Below, piece after piece: positions 37,232-45,406 of a DNA stretch of 64,000 bases (its first letter is position 1; every line of letters begins with the position of its first letter). The notes below the pieces were generated by a model that worked only from the letters and a program-made list of their open reading frames with translations, had not been told where the DNA came from and made no database searches. The stretch is from Phosphoribacter sp037046615. GTDB lineage: Bacteria; Actinomycetota; Actinomycetes; Actinomycetales; Dermatophilaceae. The position numbers and the translations under genes were made by a program. The stretch spans positions 1-64,000 of the forward strand of contig JBAOHD010000024.1 in NCBI GenBank assembly GCA_037046615.1, in the 5' to 3' direction.

Positions 37232-37951
37232 TCAGGACGACGCGGGCGCAGCGAAAACGTGGTCGGCGACCTCGCGGGGCACCCGCACCGACTCCTCACC
37301 CGTCGCGGAGGGGACGTGGACGATGACGTCGCCGTCGTCGATCGTCGTGCGGACGCGGGTGCCGGGCAACACACCCGCCGAGATCAGGGCCGCCAACGAC
37401 TCGTCGTCGACCTGGGCGATCTCCCCGATCCGGCGCACGACGAGGTGCTGCTCCTGCTCACCCCCGGCCGTGGCGAGCGCCTGCAGCGTCGCCTCAACGC
37501 CGGAGGTGGGGGCCGGCGGCATACCGGCGGAGCCGTAGAGATCGTCAAGCCCGGGAATCGGATTGCCGTAAGGGGACACCCGACGGTCGCCGACCAGGGC
37601 GAGGATCCGCAGCTCCACCCGGTCGCTCATGACGTGCTCCCAGCGGCACGCCTCTTCGTGGACGTATTCGTATTCGAGGCCCAGCACGTCGACGAGGAGG
37701 ATCTCGGCCAGACGGTGCTTGCGCATAACCCGGGTCGCCGCCAGCCGGCCGGAGTCGGAGAGTTCAAGGTGACGGTCGTCGGACACGCGGACGAGGCCGT
37801 CGCGTTCCATCCGGGCGACCGTCTGCGACACGGTCGGGCCTGAATGACCCAGACGCTCGGCGATGCGGGCGCGCATCGGCACGACGCCCTCTTCTTCGAG
37901 TTCGAAGATGGTGCGCAGATACATCTCCGTCGTGTCGATCATGTCGGTCAC
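37232..37951 (-). CDS. ideR: Iron-dependent repressor (IdeR/DtxR family)
   Basis: Start chosen at ATG 37951 to match IdeR; 239 residues. The winged-helix DNA-binding domain is DTTEMYLRTIFELEEEG, RARIAERLGHSGPTVSQTVA and RMERDGLVRV; the metal and dimerisation domain contains RKHRLAEILLVDVLGLEY and HEEACRWEHVMSD, with Cys, His and Glu ligands. A C-terminal SH3-like domain follows. With Fe(II) it represses iron uptake genes. It is divergent from photolyase with only 19 bases between them. Confidence 0.9.
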   Translation of the reverse strand: MTDMIDTTEMYLRTIFELEEEGVVPMRARIAERLGHSGPTVSQTVARMERDGLVRVSDDRHLELSDSGRLAATRVMRKHRLAEILLVDVLGLEYEYVHEEACRWEHVMSDRVELRILALVGDRRVSPYGNPIPGLDDLYGSAGMPPAPTSGVEATLQALATAGGEQEQHLVVRRIGEIAQVDDESLAALISAGVLPGTRVRTTIDDGDVIVHVPSATGEESVRVPREVADHVFAAPASS

Positions 37952-37970
37952 GGGGGCTAGCCTCTCACCG

Positions 37971-39342
37971 ATGCGACCTGTCCTGCTGTGGCTGCGGCGC
38001 GATCTTCGGCTCGACGATCACCCCGCGCTGCTGGCCGCTGCGCAGTCGGGAGCCCCGGTCGTTCCTTTCTTCGTCGTCGACCCCGCGCTCTGGGGGCCCG
38101 CTGCCGGACCACGGCAGGACCGGCTCGCAGCGTCCCTGCGCGCTCTCGCCGGCGACCTCATGGATCGGTATGCCGTCCCCCTCGTCATCCGCCACGGCGC
38201 ACCTCAGCAGGTAGTCCCCTCCCTTGCGGGGGAGGTCGGCGCCACCACGCTCCACGTCACTGCCGAGACGACGCCCTACGGCCGCCGCCGAGACAGTGTC
38301 GTGACCGCGCGTCTCCACGACCACGGGGTCGAGGTCGTGGCGAGGGGCACGGCATACGCGATCGGGCCTGGCACGATCCTCACCGGCAGCGGCACTCCCT
38401 ACCGGGTCTTCACGCCCTTCTCCCGCGCCTGGCGCAATCACGGAGCCCCCGGCCCGGCGCCACGACCCACCCGACTCCTCGGCCTGACGGACCTGCCCTC
38501 AGACCCACTCCCCGATGCGCCTGCGGGGACGTCACCGGCCGGCGAGAGCGCCGCTCGCGAGCGCTGGCGGTGGTTCCTCGAGGAGGGCCTCACGGCATAC
38601 CGGAAAGACCGGGACCGTCCCGACATCGATGGCACCTCGCGACTGTCTGAGGCGCTCAAATACGGCGAGATCCATCCGCGGACGCTGCTGGCGGAGATCG
38701 GCGCCTCGGCGTCCGCCGGGTCGAGCGCGGCGGAGAAGTTCGTCACCGAGGTGGCGTGGCGCGAGTTCTATGCCGACGTCCTGTGGCATCACCCTGACTC
38801 GCGCCTGGACGCGACCTGCGCGCCGACTGGCGGGCTCGATTACGACGAGCCCGACGAGCGCTGTCGTCGCGTGGCAGGAAGGGCGCACGGGCTTTCCCGT
38901 TCGTCGACGCCGGGATGCGCCAACTCGCCGAGACCGGCTGGATGCACAATCGCGTGCGCATGGTCACGGCGAGCTTCCTCGTCAAAGACCTCCACGTGTG
39001 GTGGCCGGCACGGCGCGCGGCACTTCATGAGCACGGCTGCGCGACGGCGACCTCGCGTCCAATTCCCATGGCTGGCAATGGGTTGCGGGCACAGGCACGG
39101 ACGCGGCGCCCTACTTCCGGATCTTCAACCCGGTGTCGCAAGGGCAAAAGTGCGACCCTCGCGGAGACTACGTGCGCCGCTGGGTGCCCGAGTTGCGTCA
39201 CCTGGCGGGAGCTGCTGCCCATGAGCCGTGGGGCCACCCTCAGGGATATGCCGGTGGCTATCCGCCGCGCATCGTCGATCACGCGGCCGAACGGGCCGAG
39301 TCCCTCCGGCGGTATGCCGCGTCGCGCGCCAGCACCCCCTGA
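37971..39342 (+). CDS. phr: Deoxyribodipyrimidine photo-lyase, frameshifted
   Basis: ATG 37971 follows TAGCCT by eight bases. Rejoined frames give about 455 residues: VLLWLRRDLRLDDHPALLAA, the Rossmann-like antenna domain, then the FAD domain with VAWQEGRTGFP, DAGMRQLAETGWMHNRVRMV, ASFLVKDLHVWWPA and GTDAAPYFRIFNPVSQGQK. Single extra bases near 38870, 38897, 39015 and 39038 break the second half. It repairs cyclobutane pyrimidine dimers using light. The cluster of insertions is the densest in the Intrasporangiaceae-like piece. Confidence 0.88.
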
Positions 39343-39378
39343 GCAGCGCACCCTTCTCGACACGACAGGATCAACGCC

Positions 39379-39876
39379 ATGCCTGACATCCGGATCCGCC
39401 CCGCCGAGCCGCGCGACGTCGACGCCATCCATGCCCTCGTCGTGGCGCTCGCGGTCTACGAGAAGGAGCCCGATGCCGTCGAGGGCGGCGCGGGCGACTT
39501 CGCCGCCGCGCTCTTCTCGGAGCGGCCCGAGGTTTTCTGCCACGTCGCGGAGGTCAGCGACGACGGCCGGTCTTGGCAGGTCGCCGGCATCGCGATCTGG
39601 TACGTCACGTTTTCCACGTGGAAGGTCCGCCACGGTCTGTGGCTCGAAGACCTCTTCGTCGACCCTGCGCGGCGCGGCCTCGGCCTGGGCCGGCTGCTCC
39701 TGCGGGAGCTCGCGGCGATCTGTCAGGAACGGGGCTACGCGAGGTTCGAGTGGTGGGTGCTCGACTGGAACACGCCCGCTCACGGGTTCTACCGCTCTCT
39801 CGGTGCACTCCCGCAGGACGAGTGGACCGTATGGCGCACCGACGGTGAGGCGCTCGCCACCCTCGGCCGCCGCTAG
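39379..39876 (+). CDS. GNAT-family N-acetyltransferase, SSAT-like
   Basis: 165 residues, intact. IRIRPAEPRDVDAIHALVVA, AGIAIWYVTFSTWKVRHGLW, LEDLFVDPARRGLGLGRLLL (acetyl-CoA loop) and RFEWWVLDWNTPAHGFYRSL match spermidine/diamine acetyltransferase-type GNAT proteins. The WYVTFSTW and LEDLFV segments are characteristic of that group. The substrate may be a polyamine or amino-acid derivative. Its stop overlaps the opposite-strand stop of the MFS gene within CTAG. Confidence 0.8.
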   Translation: MPDIRIRPAEPRDVDAIHALVVALAVYEKEPDAVEGGAGDFAAALFSERPEVFCHVAEVSDDGRSWQVAGIAIWYVTFSTWKVRHGLWLEDLFVDPARRGLGLGRLLLRELAAICQERGYARFEWWVLDWNTPAHGFYRSLGALPQDEWTVWRTDGEALATLGRR

Positions 39877-41184
39877 GGGCGCTGCCGGCTCCGCGGGTGC
39901 CGCGGGTGCTCCGGAGCCGCGCTGCCGACGCGACGATCTCCCCGTGTCGGGTCATAGCGCGGCACCCAGAAGCCGAGCCACCCCGCACCGACCCAGGCCA
40001 GCGCCCCGAGGATCACCGCCGCCCCACCGAGCGACACCGCGACCGACAGGGCACTCACGAGAGCTCGGCCCGGCTGCCCACCCGAGATCACCCATGAGGC
40101 GCCACCCGCCGAGGAACTGCGCCCGCCCCTGCACGGGCGACGCGTCCGCCCCGAGGGTCATGAGGATGCCTGACCCGATCCCGTTGCCCACGCCGAGCAC
40201 TGTCGCGACCAGCACCAACCCACCGAAACTCCCCGCAAACGGGATCAGCGCCATCCCGAGCCCGAGGACGAGCATCGAGGGCACGGCGACGTGGACCCGT
40301 CCGAAGCGATCCATCGCCCACCCCGCCGGATAAAACAGCAGCATGTCGGCCGCGCCCGAGATGCCGAACACCAGGCTTGTCGACGCCGCGTCGAGGCCGA
40401 TCGCCTCGGCCCACAGCGGCACGATGGCGTTGCGCGCCGATCGCGTGGCCGCCACAGCGAGCACGCCGATGCCGAGCGTCGTCAGCACCCGCCGGTGCGC
40501 CCGCACCACCGACAGGACGGTCATCGGCGCACTCGGAGCCGTCGGCTCAACTCGTGCATCGGAAGACTCACCAGCTCCTCGCGACGCGGAGGTATGCCGT
40601 TCCAGATCCGGCAATCGCGCGACGAGGACGGCGGCCGCGATCGCGAAGGTGACGCCGACGGCATACGCGGCCCGGGTGCCCCACACGGAAACGACGGCGG
40701 CACCGAGGAAGGGCCCCGCGAAGATGCCGATGCGGTGCACTCCCCCGAGGGTCGAGAGGGCCCGGGCGCGCATCGCCGCCGGGACGACCTCGGTGAGGTA
40801 AGCGTGGCGGGCCAGCCCGAAGACCGACGCCGCGAGCCCCATGACGAGGACCGAGATCGCGAGCAACACGACCGAGCGCGATAGGCCCGCGCCGAGCATG
40901 CCGAGACCTTCTGCGAGCGCCGCAAAGAGCAGTGCCCGGCGCTCGCCGATCCGGGCCGCGAGCGCGCCGGCGGGAAGGTCGCCGACCACCATCCCGACCC
41001 CCAGCAGGGCAACGACGATGGCAGCGGTCGCGACGTTCGCGCCGAGATCGAGGGCGGTCAGCGCGAGGATCGGAGTCACCGCGCCGGTCCCCACCGAGGC
41101 CAGGGCAGTCGGGCCGTATGCCGCCAGCGCGATCTCCCGCAGCTGCGTCACCTGGGGTCGGCTCGGCGGGGTCACGCGGGCCAC
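39873..41184 (-). CDS. MFS transporter, one frameshift near the C-terminus
   Basis: GTG 41184; about 435 residues with 12 predicted membrane helices. Motif A-like loops are visible (GDLPAGALAARIGERRALLF and PAGWAMDRFGRVHVAVPS), as is LGVGNGIGSGILMTLGAD. After GWRLMGDLGWAAG, near 40070, a single extra base shifts the frame and the last helices read ALVSALSVAVSLGGAAVILG. It is a drug/metabolite-type exporter of unknown substrate. It is convergent with the GNAT gene. Confidence 0.8.
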
Positions 41185-41240
41185 TCTCCCACGACCTCCC
41201 GACAGCCGCCTCGCCCGTGCCGGACCCGCGCGAAAACCTC

Positions 41241-41270
41241 TTGAACAGTGGCGGGTTCGCGGCATACCGT
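41241..41270 (+). promoter_or_regulatory. Putative promoter for a short transcript
   Basis: TTGAAC (41241-41246) and CATACC (41263-41268) are 16 bases apart and point toward the small ORF at 41303. The -10 lies inside a GTATGCCG-type motif. It is divergent from the MFS gene. Confidence 0.35.
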
Positions 41271-41302
41271 CTGCACCACACGAGAAGGGAGGTGGTCAGG
41301 TA

Positions 41303-41341
41303 GTGCATTCCTATCGGACACGTGAGGTGACTGCGCGGTAG
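41303..41341 (+). CDS. Possible 12-residue leader peptide
   Basis: GTG 41303 follows GGGAGGTGG by about eight bases and encodes MHSYRTREVTAR before a stop. It may be translated as a leader peptide; a hairpin AGCGTCC/GGACGCT follows at 41346-41369. No downstream gene on the plus strand is close enough to name a target, and the region to 41738 has no other convincing plus-strand gene. The call rests only on the ribosome binding site. Confidence 0.3.
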   Translation: MHSYRTREVTAR

Positions 41342-41539
41342 CGCAGAGCGTCCTGATCGACGGACGCTGCGACCGCAATCCCAGCAGTCGCTGCGGCCCG
41401 TGGGGTAGGCGCGGTTCGTCCACCGCGCACGCCAGACTCGTCGAGAGACCGGCTCCCCCCGGGCCGTTTCTCATGCCCGGACCGTTTCTCCATAGCCGGG
41501 CCGAACCCAACGGCCTGGCCGACGGTCAGCTGGCTCACC

Positions 41540-41624
41540 AAGATCGCGATACTGAATGCAAAGATCGCGATCTTGACACTTCGATGAGGTTGCAGCAGGA
41601 CCCAAGTGTCACCATCGCGATCTT
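41540..41624. promoter_or_regulatory. Three copies of an AAGATCGCGATCTT palindrome
   Basis: A perfect 14-base palindrome AAGATCGCGATCTT lies at 41561-41574. Near-copies AAGATCGCGATACT (41540-41553) and ACCATCGCGATCTT (41611-41624) flank it. Copies one and two are 21 bases apart, two helical turns, as expected for cooperative dimers. The regulator is not identifiable in the window. Confidence 0.6.
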
Positions 41625-41641
41625 CACAACGGTCAGCCGGA

Positions 41642-41727
41642 CCGGCTCGGCGAAGGGTCAGGCTGGCCGGCTCGGCGAAGGGTCAGGCTGGCCGGCTCGG
41701 CGAGGGTCAGCCGGGCCGGCTCGGCAA
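41642..41727. repeat. 25-base tandem repeat at the 3' end of pdxH
   Basis: The unit CCGGCTCGGCGAAGGGTCAG plus GCTGG occurs twice exactly (41642-41666, 41667-41691), once with changes (41692-41715) and once partially. It lies directly beyond the pdxH stop and is not coding on a convincing frame. Confidence 0.85.
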
Positions 41728-41738
41728 TGGGGGACCTC

Positions 41739-42458
41739 CTACGGCTGGCGTCGCGACAACTGCCACCCACTCGGCTCATCGAGCAGCGGCGGGGCGCTCA
41801 CCCCGCCGCTGCGGGAGCCTGCTGCGTCAATCCCGGACTCGCGAGCGGCATACACGAGACGATCATGGAGGCGACTCGTGCGCCCGGCCCAGAATTCGAC
41901 CTCGACCGGCCGGATCCGGAAGCCGGCCCACGTCGGAGGGACCGGCACGTCGTCGGGGTGCCCGAGGTCGGGGAAGCGAGCGGCATACTCGGCGAAACGG
42001 GCCTCGAGTTCGGCGCGGCCCCCGATCGGCGAGGACTGGTGCGAGGCCCAGGCGGCAATCCGGGACCCCCAAGGGCGAGTCACCCAGTAGGCCGCGAGCG
42101 CATCAGCCTCGATCGGCTCCGCCTCGCCCCGGAAGCGGACGACACGGAACAGCGCCGGCCACCCGAGCGAGGCAGCGACCCGCGGGTCGGCTGTGAGCTC
42201 GCGGGCCTTGGCCGAGCCGCCGTCCGTCACGAAGCCCGGCCCATGCGAGTCGAGAAAGCGCATGAGCACCGTCCGCACATTCGGCGCGCCCGCCGCATCG
42301 ACCGTGGCCAGCGAGAGGGCGACCCCCTCGGGCGACTCGGCGCCACTCACTCCCGCGCCGAGCGCCTCGTCGATCCAGCACTGCAGTTGCGCCAGAGGGG
42401 TCGGCGCGCAGTCACTCTCGTCGAGTCCGGCACCGGTGTAGTCCACGCGTTCGGTCAT
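41739..42458 (-). CDS. pdxH: Pyridoxamine 5'-phosphate oxidase
   Basis: 239 residues. PNVRTVLMRFLDSHGPGFVT, SAKARELTADPRVAASLGWP, YWVTRPWGSRIAAWASHQSS and VEFWAGRTSRLHDRLVYAAR are the standard PdxH motifs, the last including the Arg-Leu-His-Asp pyridoxal-phosphate site. The C-terminus ends LSRRQP, close to the usual RLxP ending. It oxidises pyridoxine or pyridoxamine phosphate to PLP using FMN. PLP is required by SerC encoded 3 kb away. Confidence 0.9.
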   Translation of the reverse strand: MTERVDYTGAGLDESDCAPTPLAQLQCWIDEALGAGVSGAESPEGVALSLATVDAAGAPNVRTVLMRFLDSHGPGFVTDGGSAKARELTADPRVAASLGWPALFRVVRFRGEAEPIEADALAAYWVTRPWGSRIAAWASHQSSPIGGRAELEARFAEYAARFPDLGHPDDVPVPPTWAGFRIRPVEVEFWAGRTSRLHDRLVYAARESGIDAAGSRSGGVSAPPLLDEPSGWQLSRRQP

Positions 42459-42501
42459 CTTCCCCAGCGTAGGCTTCCGACACGTGCGCTAGGAGGTCGC
42501 C

Positions 42502-42927
42502 ATGGCTGGAGCCAGCAGAATCGTCGGGTATGCCGTGAAGTACGGCGTGAAGTACGGCCCCCATCTGGTTGTTGCGGCTAAGACGCTCAAGGAGCCGGCA
42601 ACGGCATACGCGCAGAAGGTCGTCGCGACGCAACGGGCGCGCAAGCTGGCGCTGGCCGAGGCGGCGACCCTCCGGGCCGGGAGTGCGCTCAAGGTCTTCC
42701 ATCAGGGGGAGCCGGTCTGGGTGGTCTACAGCGGCGACGACCCGGTGAGTTCGCACCCCGTCGTCGGCCTGCCGTTAGCAACCCTCGTCGAGCGTGCGGA
42801 CCTCTCGCAGCGGATCAGGCCCGAGGATGCGCCAGGGGTCAAGGACCGCGCGGTCGCGGCCAAAGACGCAGCGGCAGGAAAGGCTCGGTCGATCGTCAAA
42901 CGCGACCGGCGCCAGGCGGGTGACTGA
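42502..42927 (+). CDS. Conserved hypothetical protein, Lys/Ala-rich
   Basis: 141 residues, intact, with ribosome site AGGAGGT before ATG 42502. It is mostly helical and basic, with a short beta-rich centre (GSALKVFHQGEPVWVVYSGD, HPVVGLPLATLVERAD). No signal, membrane helix or catalytic motif is visible. Its first Tyr-Ala is written TATGCC and its next two Tyr codons are TAC, a clear example of the local motif effect. It lies divergent from pdxH and upstream of citA. Confidence 0.6.
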   Translation: MAGASRIVGYAVKYGVKYGPHLVVAAKTLKEPATAYAQKVVATQRARKLALAEAATLRAGSALKVFHQGEPVWVVYSGDDPVSSHPVVGLPLATLVERADLSQRIRPEDAPGVKDRAVAAKDAAAGKARSIVKRDRRQAGD

Positions 42928-43083
42928 CCGGCACCGGCCGGGTAACTGACCGGCGCTCAGACGCCACCTGACGGTGACGCGCGGGCGACGACCTGGGGTC
43001 GAAGGGCGGTCGGCGTCCTAGCCCCCGGCGCACATGCGGCAGAATCCTAGGTGCGCCACCAGGGCACCGATCAAGGAGACCGC

Positions 43084-44229
43084 ATGACGACTCAACCCCT
43101 CGCCACTCCAGACCTTGCAAGCTTCAAGCCGGGACTCGAAGGCGTGGTGGCGTTCGAGTCGGAGATCGCCGAGCCCGACAAGGAAGGCAGCGCGCTGCGC
43201 TACCGCGGGATCGACATCGAAGACCTCGTCGACAAGGTTTCTTTCGGTCAGGTCTGGGGCCTGCTCGTGGACAACTCGTTCGACCCGGGTCTGCCTCCGG
43301 CAGAGCCGTTCCCGCTCCCCGTCCACTCCGGCGACGTCCGCGTCGACGTGCAGTCGGCCCTTGCGCAGCTCGCCCCGATCTGGGGCTTCCGGCCTCTGCT
43401 CGACATCGACGAGGCCGAAGCTCGCGACAACCTCGCCCGCGCCGCCGTCATGGCGCTGTCGTTCGTCGGCCAGTCCGCGCGCGGCCGCAACAAGCCGATG
43501 GTCCCCCAGCGCGAGGTCGACAAGGCCCGGACCATCGTCGAGCGCTTCATGATCCGCTGGCGCGGCGAGCCCGACCCCCGTCACGTCGAAGCCGTGGACG
43601 CCTATTGGGTGTCGGCCGCCGAGCACGGGATGAACGCCTCGACGTTCACTGCGCGTGTCATCGCCTCAACTGGCGCCGACGTGGCGGCGTGCTTGTCCGG
43701 TGCGGTGGGCGCCATGAGTGGGCCGCTGCACGGCGGTGCCCCGTCACGCGTGCTCTACATGCTCGAAGGTGTCGAGAAGACCGGTGACGCCCGCGCGTAT
43801 GTCAAGGGAGTGCTCGACAAGGGTGAGCGCCTCATGGGCTTCGGCCACCGTGTCTACCGCGCGGAAGACCCTCGCGCCCGAGTCCTGCGTTCGACCTGCG
43901 CCCGCCTCAACGCGCCGCGATACGAGGTCGCGCACGCCCTTGAGGAGGCTGCCCTTGCCGAGTTGCAGGAGCGCCGCCCCGACCGCGTGCTCGCGACAAA
44001 CGTCGAGTTCTGGGCGGCCGTGCTGCTCGACTTCGCCGAGGTCCCGCCGTCGATGTTTACCCCGATGTTCACGTGCGCGCGCACGGCTGGCTGGTCGGCG
44101 CACATCCTCGAGCAGAAGCGCACCGGCCGGCTGATCCGCCCGTCCGCGCGCTACATCGGCGAAGGTCCACGTGGCCCCGAAGACGTCACGGGCTGGGCCA
44201 AGCACATCGACCCGCACGCCATCGCCTGA
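43084..44229 (+). CDS. citA: Citrate synthase 2 (CitA-type)
   Basis: ATG 43084 follows AAGGAGA; 381 residues, normal for the short actinobacterial citrate synthase II. LRYRGIDIEDLVDKVSFGQV opens the family; EHGMNASTFTARVIASTGAD carries the first catalytic His, GPLHGGAPSRVLYML and LMGFGHRVYRAEDPRARVL the second, and ATNVEFWAAVLLDFAEVP the following helix. It condenses oxaloacetate and acetyl-CoA. A strong hairpin follows. In many actinobacteria it sits near pdxH and serC, as here. Confidence 0.9.
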   Translation: MTTQPLATPDLASFKPGLEGVVAFESEIAEPDKEGSALRYRGIDIEDLVDKVSFGQVWGLLVDNSFDPGLPPAEPFPLPVHSGDVRVDVQSALAQLAPIWGFRPLLDIDEAEARDNLARAAVMALSFVGQSARGRNKPMVPQREVDKARTIVERFMIRWRGEPDPRHVEAVDAYWVSAAEHGMNASTFTARVIASTGADVAACLSGAVGAMSGPLHGGAPSRVLYMLEGVEKTGDARAYVKGVLDKGERLMGFGHRVYRAEDPRARVLRSTCARLNAPRYEVAHALEEAALAELQERRPDRVLATNVEFWAAVLLDFAEVPPSMFTPMFTCARTAGWSAHILEQKRTGRLIRPSARYIGEGPRGPEDVTGWAKHIDPHAIA

Positions 44230-44261
44230 CCCTGGTTGACCTGGTTGGCCTGCGTTCCTCG

Positions 44262-44294
44262 ACGGCCGCCCCTGCATCTCGCCGGGGCGGCCGT
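44262..44294 (+). terminator. Terminator after citA
   Basis: An 11-pair perfect stem ACGGCCGCCCC / GGGGCGGCCGT with an 11-base loop, followed by TCGTTGTCT, lies about 33 bases after the citA stop. It separates citA from the convergent gene at 44382. Confidence 0.75.
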
Positions 44295-44381
44295 TCGTTG
44301 TCTACGGCCGAAGACGTTCGAGGTCACTCACCTCGGGTGGGTGGCAGCTCTCGCACAGCCGGTATGCCGTGCGCCCGCCGG

Positions 44382-45209
44382 TCAAAGCTTGGGGCCCTCG
44401 GCGCGGAGCTTGTCGACCTCGGCCATCTTCGTGCGGAGTTCGGCGAGCCAGGCCTCGGTGTGTTGCCCGACGAGTGAGACCGCCCACGCCAAGGCATCGG
44501 AGCGAGACCGCGCGACGCCCGCGTCGACGAGGGTGTCGAGCACCTGACGCTGCGGTTGGCGCAGCCGGGTCATGACGGGCACCGCGAGGTGGGCAAAGAG
44601 TTCCGACCGCTCGCCGAGCGAGGCTCCCCAACTGACCTTGCGGCCGTAGCGGGCCTGTGCGGCCTCGGCGATGGCCATCCGCTGAGCCCGGGTTTCCTCG
44701 CGAAACCGAGCGATCCGGCCTTCGGCGGCTGCGCCCTTGGCGTCGACACCCTCGGCGGCTGCACCCTTGGCGGCCACGCCCTCGGAGGTCGAGGCGTCGC
44801 TGCGGGCGGAGTCGACCGGTGGGAGTTCGCCGACGACGATGATCTCCTCGCGGTCGACGGTCACCGTCGGAGCGCCGACGAACCACCCGTCCGGCAGCCG
44901 GCCGGCAAACCAGGCCGCGGCGTCGTCGGCTGAGGGGAGGTCAGCCTGCTGCCAGCCGCCGGGTCGTCCGAAGTGGCCACCGCGACGACCGCGGGGACCG
45001 GGTCCACCAGCGCCGGGTCCACCAACGCCGGGACCACCAGCGCCGGGACCTCCCGGCATACCGGGACCGAAGCCAGGCGGCATACCCGGACCGAAACCGC
45101 CCGCCCCTGGGCCGCGCCGCCCGGGACCGCGACGGCGACCACCACGCCCGGGGCGATCCGAGGGATCAGCGGAGGAGGGGTCATCTGGAGCGTTGAAGAG
45201 AGGATGCAT
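44382..45209 (-). CDS. Hypothetical protein with Gly/Pro-rich N-terminus and ribbon-helix-helix-like C-terminus
   Basis: 275 residues. Residues about 20-80 are Gly/Pro/Arg-rich with GPGMPGGPGAGGPG-type repeats. A 10-residue repeat (AAKGAAAEGV, then DAKGAAAEGR) lies near residues 150-170. The C-terminal 60 residues (VMTRLRQPQRQVLDTLVDAG, RSRSDALAWAVSLVGQHTEA) resemble a ribbon-helix-helix or similar small helical DNA-binding domain. Three 8-base direct repeats precede its start, which would suit autoregulation. I do not recognise a named family. Confidence 0.5.
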   Translation of the reverse strand: MHPLFNAPDDPSSADPSDRPGRGGRRRGPGRRGPGAGGFGPGMPPGFGPGMPGGPGAGGPGVGGPGAGGPGPRGRRGGHFGRPGGWQQADLPSADDAAAWFAGRLPDGWFVGAPTVTVDREEIIVVGELPPVDSARSDASTSEGVAAKGAAAEGVDAKGAAAEGRIARFREETRAQRMAIAEAAQARYGRKVSWGASLGERSELFAHLAVPVMTRLRQPQRQVLDTLVDAGVARSRSDALAWAVSLVGQHTEAWLAELRTKMAEVDKLRAEGPKL

Positions 45210-45215
45210 GATGTC

Positions 45216-45239
45216 TTCCTTACGTGATTACTTCATTAC
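45216..45239 (-). promoter_or_regulatory. Three tandem 8-base direct repeats before the Gly/Pro-rich gene
   Basis: On the minus strand GTAATGAA, GTAATCAC and GTAAGGAA follow each other exactly, ending at the ribosome site six bases before ATG 45209. Tandem 8-mers are a common ribbon-helix-helix operator layout. The patch is AT-rich and stands out from the region. Confidence 0.5.
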
Positions 45240-45406
45240 ATCTACTCCAACGGAGGCGTTGGTCGATCTGTTCCCACGTCATGCCGAGACGTGAAACGCA
45301 CCACACCGACCCCTGACACGCGTCCACACCCTGGACCCGGCGCCAAGCGCGTCAGGCACAGTTGGTTGACTGAAGTCCCAGCCGCACGCGACCGAGGTGA
45401 CTCACC

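Noticed and set aside
41473..42090. A 205-residue plus-strand frame through the operator and repeat region
   Set aside because: It crosses palindromes and tandem repeats and runs antisense into pdxH; no family resemblance.
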